A stretch of 64,000 nt of DNA. Source: Polaribacter sp. HaHaR_3_91 (GTDB lineage Bacteria; Bacteroidota; Bacteroidia; Flavobacteriales; Flavobacteriaceae). Position numbers and translations under genes: made by a program. Below are positions 35,447 to 44,980 of the stretch, one piece after another (position 1 is the first letter of the stretch; every line of letters begins with the position of its first letter). The notes beneath the pieces were generated by a model that had not been told where the DNA came from, did not search any database, and worked only from the letters and a program-made list of their open reading frames with translations. The DNA is taken from assembly GCF_019278525.1 (NCBI RefSeq), contig NZ_CP058986.1:1894001-1958000 (forward strand), read 5' to 3'.

Positions 35447-38224
35447 ATGTATAGACTTTTATTTTTTATTTTTTTTATTAACGTTGTTAGTACTGCTCAA
35501 GAATTACCGCCAATTAAAATTTTTACAGCAGAAGATTACAATGCTCAAAATCAGAATTGGGAAATTTCACAATCTGAAGATAATCTAATATATGTAGCGA
35601 ATAATGGAGGTCTTCTAGAATACAATGGTGAGCATTGGCAATTGTATACTCATTTTTCAAATCCTATTTTAAGATCTGTGAAAGTAAAAGATAAAATAAT
35701 CTATACGGGGTCTTTTATGGATTTTGGTTTTTGGAAAAAAAATAAAAAAGGCCAATTAGAATATAATTCATTAGTAGAAAAGTTACAAATAAAATTAAAA
35801 GAAGGAGAGGAGTTTTGGGAAGTTGAATTTTATCAAAACTGGATTCTTTTTAAATCTAAAACAAGAATTTATTTTGTAAATACCATTTCTAATGAAGTTA
35901 AAATAATTGATTCTGAGGAAACCATTTCTGGACTTTTTATAATAAACAACACCATTTTTTTTCAAAAAAAGAGCATTGGTTTGTTCACATTACAAAATGG
36001 AGAAGAAAAAATTTATTCAGATGATGTGTTTTTTAAAAACAATAATATTATCAATTGTTTTTATTATAATAAAGAGCTTGTTTTTTTATCTGAAGAAAAA
36101 GGTTTTGTTTCAGTAAAAGGAAGTAAAGTTGTGTCTCAAGAAACAGACTTAAATAATGAGAGCTTTTTAATTTTTAGTGCAATTCAATTAGAAGATAAAA
36201 GTTTTTTGCTTGGTACAATCTCTAATGGAATTGTTTTTCTGAGTAAAGATGGGGTAATTACGTCTATTATTAACCGTAAGAATGGATTAAGTAATAATAC
36301 AGCGTTGTCTTTGCTTCAAGACAATTCTGGTAATATTTGGATTGGTTTAGATAACGGTATAAATTATTTAAATGTTTCTTCAGCATTTAAAATTTTTGAA
36401 GATGAAGAAGGTACTTTAGGTACCATTTATACCTCTTTGTTTTTTGAAAATGAACTTTATTTAGGGACAAATCAGGGACTGTTTTTTAAAGATGAAAATT
36501 TAAAATTTAAATTAATAGAAAAGACAGAAGGACAAGTTTGGTTTTTGAAAGAAATTGATGGGAATCTTTTTTGTGGGCATGATAAAGGAACTTTTATTAT
36601 TAAAAACAAAAAGGTAATTAATGCTATAACCGAAGAGCTTGGAACCTGGAACATAAAAAAAGTACCAGGAAACAATAATTATTTAATTCAAGGGAGTTAT
36701 CAAGGCTTGTCTATTTTAGAGAACGACAATGGGGATTGGCAGTTCAGAAATAAAATTGATGGTTTTGATGTTTCTAGTAGGTTTTTTGAGTTTTATAATG
36801 ATAGATTATATGTAAACCATGAGTTAAAAGGCTTATATGAATTACAAATTGATAATAGTTATGTTAAAGTTCAACAAAAAGAGAAAATTATCATTCCAAA
36901 AGTAGGTTATGGATCTAATATTTTTTCTTTTGGCAATAATTTATTTTACTCATCATCAGAAGGTGTGTATAAAAAACAAGACGATGGTAGTTTTAAAGTA
37001 GACTCATTGTTTACAAAAAATTTAAAAGATTTAGATAACTTAACAACGATAAGGAAATTAGCTCAAAAAAAGAATGCTTTATATAGTTTCTCTAAAAATA
37101 ATATTCTTTTTATCACCTCTAACAGTATTAGTTTAAGTCCGCAAGTAAAAGCGATTCCTATTGATGGTACTATAAGGAATAATGTTTTGGGGTTTGAGAA
37201 CTTAACCCAAATTAGTGCAGAGAATTATTTAATAGGTACCTCTCATGGGTATTTACTTTTAAATGATGCTCTTGTAAAAAATGAAAAAAACGTTGATATT
37301 TCTTTTCAACAAATACTTGTCAATAAAATAGATAGTGATAAGATTCATCTTTCATTAGCAGAAGCCGTAGAATTAGAAAATAAGCAGAATAATATATCGT
37401 TTTCATATAGTATTTCTAAATATGATAAAATGATAAAGAATGAATATCAATATCAGTTAGAAGGATTGACTAATAAATGGTCAGATTGGACAGAGGACTC
37501 TACACAATTGTATGAAAACTTATCTTATGGAGATTACACTTTTAACGTAAGAGGTAAATATGGAAACCAGATGACGGATATTAAATCTTTTGAATTTTCT
37601 GTCAAGCGTCCTTTTTATTTAAGTAATTTATATTTAGTTTTTTATGTAATATTTATGGTGTTTATTATTGTATTGATAAATATTTATTACAGAAGAAGGT
37701 ATAAACGTAAAAATAAGATTCTATTAGAGAAAGCGCAGAAAGAGTTAAAGTTAAAAGAGTTGGAAAGTGCTCAAATAATTATGAAACTTAATAATGATAA
37801 ATTAAAAGTAGATATAGAAAGTAAGAGTAGAGAGTTGGCTAGTTCTACAATGAATATTATTAAGAAGAATGATTTTTTAAACACAATTAAAACAGAATTG
37901 ACAAACGGAGAGAGTAAAGACGTCTCAAAAGTGGTTAAGATTATTGATAAGAACTTAAACAATACAGACGATTGGAAAATGTTTCAAGAAGCATTTAATA
38001 ATGCTGATAAAAACTTTCTAAAAAAGGTAAAAGACAAGCACACTAGTTTAACTCCAAATGATTTAAGACTTTGTGCCTACCTTAGGTTAAACCTATCTTC
38101 TAAAGAAATTGCTCCTTTATTAAATATTTCTCCTAGAAGTGTAGAAGTTAAAAGATATCGATTAAGGAAAAAAATGGGGTTACCACATGATGAGAACTTA
38201 ACAAATTATATTTTGGAAATTTAA
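35447..38224 (+). CDS. Reg_prop / Y_Y_Y sensor with LuxR-type HTH
   Basis: The 925-residue product has a signal peptide followed by beta-propeller repeats (about 20-590; NNGGLLEYNGEHWQLY, DNSGNIWIGLDNGINYL). A Y_Y_Y domain (about 650-715) leads to one membrane segment (about 725-747), a coiled coil, and a C-terminal LuxR-like helix-turn-helix (LSSKEIAPLLNISPRSVEVKRYRL). It lacks kinase modules, so it is a one-component transmembrane regulator rather than a hybrid two-component system. It precedes susC by 221 bases and probably controls the glucan locus after sensing an oligosaccharide in the periplasm. Confidence 0.9.
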   Translation: MYRLLFFIFFINVVSTAQELPPIKIFTAEDYNAQNQNWEISQSEDNLIYVANNGGLLEYNGEHWQLYTHFSNPILRSVKVKDKIIYTGSFMDFGFWKKNKKGQLEYNSLVEKLQIKLKEGEEFWEVEFYQNWILFKSKTRIYFVNTISNEVKIIDSEETISGLFIINNTIFFQKKSIGLFTLQNGEEKIYSDDVFFKNNNIINCFYYNKELVFLSEEKGFVSVKGSKVVSQETDLNNESFLIFSAIQLEDKSFLLGTISNGIVFLSKDGVITSIINRKNGLSNNTALSLLQDNSGNIWIGLDNGINYLNVSSAFKIFEDEEGTLGTIYTSLFFENELYLGTNQGLFFKDENLKFKLIEKTEGQVWFLKEIDGNLFCGHDKGTFIIKNKKVINAITEELGTWNIKKVPGNNNYLIQGSYQGLSILENDNGDWQFRNKIDGFDVSSRFFEFYNDRLYVNHELKGLYELQIDNSYVKVQQKEKIIIPKVGYGSNIFSFGNNLFYSSSEGVYKKQDDGSFKVDSLFTKNLKDLDNLTTIRKLAQKKNALYSFSKNNILFITSNSISLSPQVKAIPIDGTIRNNVLGFENLTQISAENYLIGTSHGYLLLNDALVKNEKNVDISFQQILVNKIDSDKIHLSLAEAVELENKQNNISFSYSISKYDKMIKNEYQYQLEGLTNKWSDWTEDSTQLYENLSYGDYTFNVRGKYGNQMTDIKSFEFSVKRPFYLSNLYLVFYVIFMVFIIVLINIYYRRRYKRKNKILLEKAQKELKLKELESAQIIMKLNNDKLKVDIESKSRELASSTMNIIKKNDFLNTIKTELTNGESKDVSKVVKIIDKNLNNTDDWKMFQEAFNNADKNFLKKVKDKHTSLTPNDLRLCAYLRLNLSSKEIAPLLNISPRSVEVKRYRLRKKMGLPHDENLTNYILEI

Positions 38225-38300
38225 CACCCCTACATCTTCTTTTTTTACCACAACAACACCAATACATTGGTAATTTAATTGTGTTTTAGGTTAATATTTA

Positions 38301-38310
38301 ACACATGTGT
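38301..38310. promoter_or_regulatory. Palindrome upstream of susC
   Basis: ACACATGTGT is a perfect 10-bp palindrome flanked by TTTA and AAAG, about 140 bases before the susC start. It is a candidate operator only. Confidence 0.3.
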
Positions 38311-38362
38311 AAAGTCTTGTGTTTATTAGGGATATGGTATTTTTTAGCCATTTTATTTGTGA

Positions 38363-38388
38363 TGTATGTTTTTTGTTGTGGTTGTTTT
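38363..38388 (+). promoter_or_regulatory. Element shared by susC and the T9SS glycan-binding gene
   Basis: The block starts TGTATGTTTTTTG and continues TTGTGGTTGTTTT. An almost identical block occurs at 58187-58211 upstream of the T9SS protein gene. The distance from block start to start codon is 83 bases here and 85 there. Confidence 0.65.
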
Positions 38389-38445
38389 TATCATTTAACT
38401 ATAATTTAACTATAATTTTATAATCAAATAATAAATACCTTATTC

Positions 38446-41400
38446 ATGAGAAAACAAATCACATTATTACTCCTTTTATTTGTAGGTTTTTGTGCTTCTG
38501 CACAAACTATAAATGTAAAAGGTGTTGTTAAAGATGCTAAAACGGGTGATCCATTACCGGGAGTAAGTATATTAATTAAAGGAACAACTGTTGGAACTGA
38601 AACTGATTTTGATGGACTTTTTAGTCTTGCTAAAGTTGAGAAAGGAGCAACTTTTGTATTTAATTATTTAGGATACGCTGTAAAAGAAGTATTGGTTAAT
38701 CAACAAACTTTAAATATTTCTTTAGAAGAGTCGGCAGAGGCTTTAGATGAAATTGTTGTTGTTGGTTATGGTAAGCAAAAAAGAAAAGATGTTACGGGTT
38801 CTGTATCTATAGTAGGAGAGAAAACCTTAGAAGCATTAAAACCTATTGATGCAACGAGTGCATTACAAGGAACAACTTCTGGAGTTGCTGTTAACCTTTC
38901 GTCTGGATCACCAGGTGCAAAAGTGAATATTTTAATTAGAGGTGTTAGTTCTAATACCAATAATCAACCGTTAACAATTGTAGATGGTTATGAAGGAGAT
39001 TTAAATAGTATCAATCCAAATGACATTGAATCTATTACCGTTTTAAAAGATGCACAAGCAGCTATTTATGGTATAAAAGGGGCAAATGGTGTTGTTTTGG
39101 TAACTACTAAAATTGGTAAGAAAAATAAAAAAGCAACTGTAAAATACGATACGTATGCTGCTTTTCAACAAACTACCAAAAAATTAGATTATTTAAACGC
39201 AACTGAATATGCTTTAGTTTTAAATGAAGCGTATGCAGCAAGTGGGCAAACATTACCTTTTAGTAATGTAGGAGAATTAGGTAAAGGTACGGACTGGCAA
39301 GATGAACTTTTTAATGATGCCATGTTAATGAATCATAATATTAGTGTATCTGGTGGTGGAGAAAGTTTTAGATACTTTGTAAGTGCATCTAGAACAGAGC
39401 AAGATGGTATTATTGCAAAAGATAAGTCTAATTTTATTAGAAACAATATCAAATTAAACTTAGGTATAGATATTAGTGAAAAATTAAATTTCTCTGTAAT
39501 AGCAAACTATTACACAAGTGCTTCACAAGGTTTTGACGCTTCACTTTTATTTAATGGTTTAAATTATGCACCAACTTTTGGGCTAAATGAAAATGATACA
39601 AATAACTTTTTAGGGATAGAGGTTGTAAACCCTTTATCATTATTACAAAATACTTTTGGTGAAAATAATGGTAATGGAATAGAAGGTAATTTTAAGCTAG
39701 AATATAAACCAATAGAAGGTTTAAATATCGTTTCACGTGTTGGTTATAAGATTTATAATGAAAAGCAACGCTCATTTACACCTATTCAAGAATATGGTTT
39801 AGCTAAAGTATACAATAAAACACAAAGTTCTGTTTATCAATTTAAAGCAACTTCTACAAGAGTAAATTGGGAAACATTTGCAACGTATCAGAAAACATTT
39901 TTAGAAAACCATAATACTACTTTTACTGTAGGTACAAGTGTACAGAATGATTTGTTTGATGGTATCTATGCTACAGGATTTGATGTGCCTAATAACTCGT
40001 ATGAATTTGCGGACATTAGTTTAACCAATAAACAAAGTGAACAAAGAAGTTTAAATACTGGGAATGGAGATATTAGGTTAACCTCTTTCTTTGGTAGAGC
40101 TCAGTATGATTATAAAGGTAAATATTTATTTTCTGGATTAGTTAGAAGAGACGGAGCTTCTGTTTTTGCAGAAGATCAAAGAGTAGATAATTTTTGGTCT
40201 GTAACTACAGGTTGGAAAATTTCTGATGAAAACTTCTTAAAAGATAATAAAACGATTAACTTTTTAAAATTAAGAGCAAGTTACGGTACTTTAGGAAACT
40301 TAGTTGGAGATAATCTATACAGATCTTTATTAGATGGTGAAGGTGAGTATGTTTTTAATGGAAGCTTAGTAGATGGTACTGCACAAGGTGCTTTGTCTAA
40401 TCCGTCAGCAACTTGGGAAACGGCAGAGAAATTAGACATTGGTTTAGATATGAATCTATTTGATGATAAACTGACAATTGTTGCAGATTATTTTGAAGAA
40501 ACAAGAAAAGATTTATTAATTGAAGACTTCCCAGTTTCTGGTTTGTTAGGTTCTGGTGCAGCAGGAGGATCAAACCCAACAGTAAACGCAGGTACTTCTA
40601 AAAATACAGGTGGAGAATTGGCAATTAATTATAATGCTATTTCTAAAGAAGATTTTTCTTTAAATATTGGATACAATGTTACCTATGTAAAAAACAAAGT
40701 AACAGACGTTTTAGACGACGCTATTGTAGAAGGAGGTGATTTTGGAATCGGTAACCTTCCAACATCAAGAATGGAAGTAGGACAACCAATTGGTTATTTC
40801 TTAGGCTTACAAACAGACGGAATTTTTCAAACACAAGCAGAAGTAGATGCACATCCTTCTCAAACAGGGCTAGGAGCAAGTGTTACTTCTCCTGGAGATA
40901 TCAGATATAAAGATACAAATAACGATGGTGTTATAGACTTTGACGACCGTGTGAACATTGGTAATCCGCAAGCAGATTTCTATATGGGATTCAATATTTC
41001 TGCAAAATATAAAAATTGGGATTTTACTTCTTATTTATATGCAGAGCTAGGAAAAGACATGGTTAGAAATTTTGAACGTTTTTTACCAAATGTGAATAAG
41101 CCTGCTTATTACTTAGATAGATGGACAGGTGCAGGTACAAGTAACTCGGTACCAAGATTAACTAACGATGCTACAAATAACAGACTTTTTTCAGATTTCT
41201 TTGTAGAAGATGCTTCTTTCTTACGTATGCAAAACATACAAGTAGGATACACTTTTGCACCAGATTTATTAGAAAAAGTAGGGTTGTCTAAATTAAGATT
41301 ATATACTTCTATCAATAACTTATTTACGCTCACAGATTACACTGGTTATGATCCTTCTATTAATGACGGAGCAATTGGTGCAGGTATCGATTCTGGTAAC

Positions 41401-41448
41401 TACCCATCTGCTAGACAATTCTTGTTAGGTTTAAATGTTGAATTTTAA
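38446..41448 (+). CDS. susC: SusC-type TonB-dependent outer-membrane transporter
   Basis: The 1000-residue product has a signal peptide ending CASAQ. A carboxypeptidase-regulatory-like domain follows (about 22-105, VKGVVKDAKTGDPLPGVSI), then a plug with DEIVVVGYGKQKRKDVTGSVS, and a 22-strand barrel ending in Phe. It imports oligosaccharides across the outer membrane together with the SusD lipoprotein encoded 10 bases downstream. The surrounding GH16, GH17, GH30 and GH149 genes point to beta-1,3-glucan oligosaccharides. The upstream block at 38363-38388 is a likely control site. Confidence 0.95.
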   Translation: MRKQITLLLLLFVGFCASAQTINVKGVVKDAKTGDPLPGVSILIKGTTVGTETDFDGLFSLAKVEKGATFVFNYLGYAVKEVLVNQQTLNISLEESAEALDEIVVVGYGKQKRKDVTGSVSIVGEKTLEALKPIDATSALQGTTSGVAVNLSSGSPGAKVNILIRGVSSNTNNQPLTIVDGYEGDLNSINPNDIESITVLKDAQAAIYGIKGANGVVLVTTKIGKKNKKATVKYDTYAAFQQTTKKLDYLNATEYALVLNEAYAASGQTLPFSNVGELGKGTDWQDELFNDAMLMNHNISVSGGGESFRYFVSASRTEQDGIIAKDKSNFIRNNIKLNLGIDISEKLNFSVIANYYTSASQGFDASLLFNGLNYAPTFGLNENDTNNFLGIEVVNPLSLLQNTFGENNGNGIEGNFKLEYKPIEGLNIVSRVGYKIYNEKQRSFTPIQEYGLAKVYNKTQSSVYQFKATSTRVNWETFATYQKTFLENHNTTFTVGTSVQNDLFDGIYATGFDVPNNSYEFADISLTNKQSEQRSLNTGNGDIRLTSFFGRAQYDYKGKYLFSGLVRRDGASVFAEDQRVDNFWSVTTGWKISDENFLKDNKTINFLKLRASYGTLGNLVGDNLYRSLLDGEGEYVFNGSLVDGTAQGALSNPSATWETAEKLDIGLDMNLFDDKLTIVADYFEETRKDLLIEDFPVSGLLGSGAAGGSNPTVNAGTSKNTGGELAINYNAISKEDFSLNIGYNVTYVKNKVTDVLDDAIVEGGDFGIGNLPTSRMEVGQPIGYFLGLQTDGIFQTQAEVDAHPSQTGLGASVTSPGDIRYKDTNNDGVIDFDDRVNIGNPQADFYMGFNISAKYKNWDFTSYLYAELGKDMVRNFERFLPNVNKPAYYLDRWTGAGTSNSVPRLTNDATNNRLFSDFFVEDASFLRMQNIQVGYTFAPDLLEKVGLSKLRLYTSINNLFTLTDYTGYDPSINDGAIGAGIDSGNYPSARQFLLGLNVEF

Positions 41449-41458
41449 AAAATAAAAG

Positions 41459-42943
41459 ATGAGAAATTACAATAAAATAATAAAATTAGGATTCATCTTT
41501 ATGGCAAGCTTATTTATTTTAAGCGCTTGTTCTGATGACTATTTAAATAATTCTAAAATTTACGCGGAAGATTCTGAATCTTTTTTCAATTCAGAAACAG
41601 ATTATTACAATGCTTTGGTAGCAGCTTATGATCCTTTACAATCTACATTTAGAAATGTATTAATGGGAGAAATAGCTTCTAACAATACTTTGTGTGGTGG
41701 AGAAACAGCTACAGATGTTCCTGGATATCAACAAATAGATGATATGACTCATACTCCTGTTAACGATCAACTTCAAGACCTTTGGAGCCTAATGTATGGT
41801 GGTGTTAATAGAGCCGCTTATATAATAGAATTTAAAGATAAAACAGACTTTACAGGTAAAAATGTAATTCTTGGGGAAGCTTATTTCTTAAGAGCGTATT
41901 ATAATTTTGAATTGGTAAAATGGTTTGGAGATATTCCTATTAAAGCAGACGGTCGTTTTGTTTTGGGTGATGAAAAAACAATACCAAGATCGCCAAAAGC
42001 AGATGTATATGCTTTAATTGAAGCAGACTTAGAATATGCAATTGCAAACATGACGTATACAGCGCCTCAAGTTGGTAGAGCAACAAAAGGTTCTGCACAA
42101 GCATTATTAGGAAAAGTTTATTTATATCAAGATAAATTTGATGAAGCTGCAAGCATTTTAGAAAATGTAATTAATAACGGAGGATACGTATTAGAGTCTG
42201 ACTACAACAAAATTTTTGAATTTGACGGAGAAAATGGTACAGGTGCTGTTTTTGAAGTGCAATATACAGATACACAAGGTGCAAGTTTCGATTGTTTACA
42301 GTGTAGTGAAGGAAATGTTGCCGTTGGGTATCAGGGGGTAAGAGGTTATGAAGGTAGTTTGTTTACTTCTGGATTTAGTTTTAATGTACCAACACAAGAA
42401 GTGGTAGATGAATTTGAAGATGGAGATAACAGAAAAGAGGTTGCTATTTTAGATATTGATGCATGGGCAGCTTCTACAGGTGCAAAATTTACTACAGGTT
42501 ATGAGCATACAGGTTATTTTAATAGAAAATATCTTCCTAGAAAAAGAAATGAAGAGGCAGCAGGAGATTTAAACTTAACAAACCCTAATAATTATAGAGC
42601 TATTCGTTTTGCAGATGTTTTATTAATGGCAGCAGAAGCTTTTAATAGAAAACCGAGTCCAGATGATGCTAAAGCAAAAACATACTTAAATAGGGTTAGA
42701 GAAAGAGCTTTTGGTGATGCAGATCATAATATTGTTACAACAGGTTCTAATTTAACAGCTGCAATTTATAAAGAGCGTAGAGTGGAATTAGTAGGAGAAG
42801 GTCATCAATTTTTCGACTTGGTAAGAACAGGTAGAGGATCTCAGATATCAGGTTTTACAACGGGTAAAAATGAGGTTTTTCCAATTCCGATTGAAGAAAT
42901 ACAATTTGCACAAGGAAATTGGGAACAAAACGATAAATACTAA
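41459..42943 (+). CDS. susD: SusD/RagB-type glycan-binding lipoprotein
   Basis: The 494-residue lipoprotein has its lipid-attachment Cys at 24 (LSAC). It shows the SusD pattern of TPR-like helices (LGEAYFLRAYYNFELVKWFGDIP, GSAQALLGKVYLYQDKFDEAA) and the C-terminal RAIRFADVLLMAAEA and YKERRVELVGEGHQFFDLVRTGRG. It acts as the surface lid and binding subunit of the SusC transporter. It is translated right after susC and 5 bases before the surface glycan-binding protein gene. Confidence 0.95.
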   Translation: MRNYNKIIKLGFIFMASLFILSACSDDYLNNSKIYAEDSESFFNSETDYYNALVAAYDPLQSTFRNVLMGEIASNNTLCGGETATDVPGYQQIDDMTHTPVNDQLQDLWSLMYGGVNRAAYIIEFKDKTDFTGKNVILGEAYFLRAYYNFELVKWFGDIPIKADGRFVLGDEKTIPRSPKADVYALIEADLEYAIANMTYTAPQVGRATKGSAQALLGKVYLYQDKFDEAASILENVINNGGYVLESDYNKIFEFDGENGTGAVFEVQYTDTQGASFDCLQCSEGNVAVGYQGVRGYEGSLFTSGFSFNVPTQEVVDEFEDGDNRKEVAILDIDAWAASTGAKFTTGYEHTGYFNRKYLPRKRNEEAAGDLNLTNPNNYRAIRFADVLLMAAEAFNRKPSPDDAKAKTYLNRVRERAFGDADHNIVTTGSNLTAAIYKERRVELVGEGHQFFDLVRTGRGSQISGFTTGKNEVFPIPIEEIQFAQGNWEQNDKY

Positions 42944-42948
42944 TAATT

Positions 42949-44970
42949 ATGAAGAAATTAAAAATAATATACAAAGCATTAGTAATACTTTTGATCATTA
43001 GTGCTTGTACAGAAGAAGATAGATCTTTAGACTTCTTAGATAATGTAGTACCTCCATCAAATGTTGCAGCTAGTTATAACTTATCTCAAGATAATTCAGG
43101 TTTGGTTACTATTTTACCAACAGCAGTTGGGGCTACCTCATTTGATGTGTATTTTGGAGATGCATCGGCAGAAGAAAAGGGTGTTGAAGCTGGTAAAATG
43201 GCACAACATACCTATGCGGAAGGTACCTATACAGTAAAAGTGGTAGCTTATAATACTAAAGGAGATACAACAGAAGCAACACAAGAATTAGTAGTTTCTT
43301 TTAAAGCTCCAGAAAATTTAGAAGTTACTTTAGAAAATGATATTGCTATTTCTAAACAAGTAAATATTACAGCGAAAGCAGATTATGCTGCCACTTATGA
43401 TTTTTATTCAGGAGAAGCAGATGTACCACAACCAGCAGCATCAGCTAACATTGGTGATGCTATAAATTATCAATACTCTACAGCAGGTACGTATACTGTA
43501 AAAGTGATTGCAAAAGGTGGTGCCATCGAAACAACAGAATACACGAGTGAGTTTGAAGTTACTGCTATTTTAGCACCTTTAAAATCTGCAAGTACACAAC
43601 CGGCAAGAGATGCTGTAGATGTTATTTCTATTTTTAGTGATAAATATACAGATGTTGCGGGTACAGATTTTAATCCAAACTGGAGCCAATCAACTATTTA
43701 TACTCCTTTTGAATTAAATGGAGATGCAATGATTCAGTATAGTAATTTAAACTATCAAGGAATTCAAATAGGTTCAATGCAAGATGTTTCTACTATGGAG
43801 TTTCTTCATTTAGATGTTTGGACAGCAGATGCTACGGAATTAGATACCTATTTAATTAGTGTTGGCAGTGGAGAGAAAATGGTAAAAACTGCATTAACAA
43901 AAGATGCTTGGACTACGATTAACATTCCTATTTCAGCATTTACAGATCAGGGATTAACCTTAAATGATATTCACCAATTCAAGTTAGAAGGTTCTGGTAC
44001 TGTTTTTATAGACAATCTTTATTTTTACAAAGTGAGTTCAACTCCTGTTTCTGGTGTAACACCATTAACTTTTGAAGTGGATTACGAATTAAGTTCTTTT
44101 GATGGTGGTGCAGCTGCTGTAGTAGCAAATCCAGATACAAATGGTAATAGTTCTTCTTCAGTTTTAGAACTTGTAAAAAATGCAGGTCAACCTTGGGCTG
44201 GTTCTAAAGTTACAATTTCATCAACATTTGATGTTTCTAATGCAGTAATAACCGCAAAAGTTTGGTCTCCAAGAGCAGGTTTAAATTTATTATTAAAGTT
44301 TGAAGACGCTACACCATGGCCAAATACGGTAGCTTCAGAAGAAATTACAGCTACAACAACTACAGCGAATGCTTGGGAAGAATTAACGTTTGATTTTTCA
44401 GGAATAAGCACAACTGTAGATTTTAGTAATCTAGTTTTAATAATGGATAATGGTACAGAAGGAGATGGATCTGCTAATTATACTATTTATTTAGATGATA
44501 TTTCTACAAGTCCTGTTTTAGATTTTGAACCAGAATTTATATTAAGTTCTTTTGATGGTGGAGCAATTTCTGTAATTGCAAATCCAGACACAAACGGAAA
44601 TGCATCTGCAATGGTTGCACAAGTTGTTAAAAATGCGGGGCAGCCTTGGGCAGGATCTAAAATTACAGTTCCTACACCATTTAGCTTTACAGCTGGAACA
44701 AGTGTAAAAGTTAAAGTTTGGTCTCCGAGAGCAGGTTTAAATTTATTATTAAAGTTTGAAGATGCTACCGCATGGCCAAATACAGTTGCTTCCGAAGAAA
44801 TTACAGCAACTACAACAACAGCTAATGCTTGGGAGGAATTAACATTCGATTTTTCTGGAATTAGTACTTCTGTAGATTTTACAAACTTAGTTTTAATAAT
44901 GGATAATGGTACAGAAGGAGATGGTTCTGCTAATTATACTATTTATCTAGATGATATATCACAATTTTAA
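42949..44970 (+). CDS. Surface glycan-binding lipoprotein with tandem binding-like domains
   Basis: The 673-residue lipoprotein (Cys20, ISAC) sits where SusE/F-type proteins sit. Two PKD-like domains (about 30-115 and 118-205) lead to a jelly-roll domain (about 215-360) that starts STQPARDAVDVISIFSDKYTD, a module often attached to laminarinases. Then come two near-identical modules of about 147 residues (373-519 and 524-671) with conserved Trp in GQPWAGSK and DGTxGDGSANYT. It has no catalytic motif. It most likely holds glucan at the cell surface for SusC/D. The same module occurs in the T9SS protein at 58272. Confidence 0.85.
   Translation: MKKLKIIYKALVILLIISACTEEDRSLDFLDNVVPPSNVAASYNLSQDNSGLVTILPTAVGATSFDVYFGDASAEEKGVEAGKMAQHTYAEGTYTVKVVAYNTKGDTTEATQELVVSFKAPENLEVTLENDIAISKQVNITAKADYAATYDFYSGEADVPQPAASANIGDAINYQYSTAGTYTVKVIAKGGAIETTEYTSEFEVTAILAPLKSASTQPARDAVDVISIFSDKYTDVAGTDFNPNWSQSTIYTPFELNGDAMIQYSNLNYQGIQIGSMQDVSTMEFLHLDVWTADATELDTYLISVGSGEKMVKTALTKDAWTTINIPISAFTDQGLTLNDIHQFKLEGSGTVFIDNLYFYKVSSTPVSGVTPLTFEVDYELSSFDGGAAAVVANPDTNGNSSSSVLELVKNAGQPWAGSKVTISSTFDVSNAVITAKVWSPRAGLNLLLKFEDATPWPNTVASEEITATTTTANAWEELTFDFSGISTTVDFSNLVLIMDNGTEGDGSANYTIYLDDISTSPVLDFEPEFILSSFDGGAISVIANPDTNGNASAMVAQVVKNAGQPWAGSKITVPTPFSFTAGTSVKVKVWSPRAGLNLLLKFEDATAWPNTVASEEITATTTTANAWEELTFDFSGISTSVDFTNLVLIMDNGTEGDGSANYTIYLDDISQF
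44065..44505 (+). repeat. Binding-domain repeat, copy A
   Basis: This encodes residues 373-519 of the glycan-binding lipoprotein. Its second half differs from copy B at only a few amino acids, while many third codon positions differ. Confidence 0.85.
44518..44961 (+). repeat. Binding-domain repeat, copy B
   Basis: This encodes residues 524-671, directly after copy A with an 12-base spacer, and runs to the end of the protein. Confidence 0.85.
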
Positions 44971-44980
44971 AATAATGATT

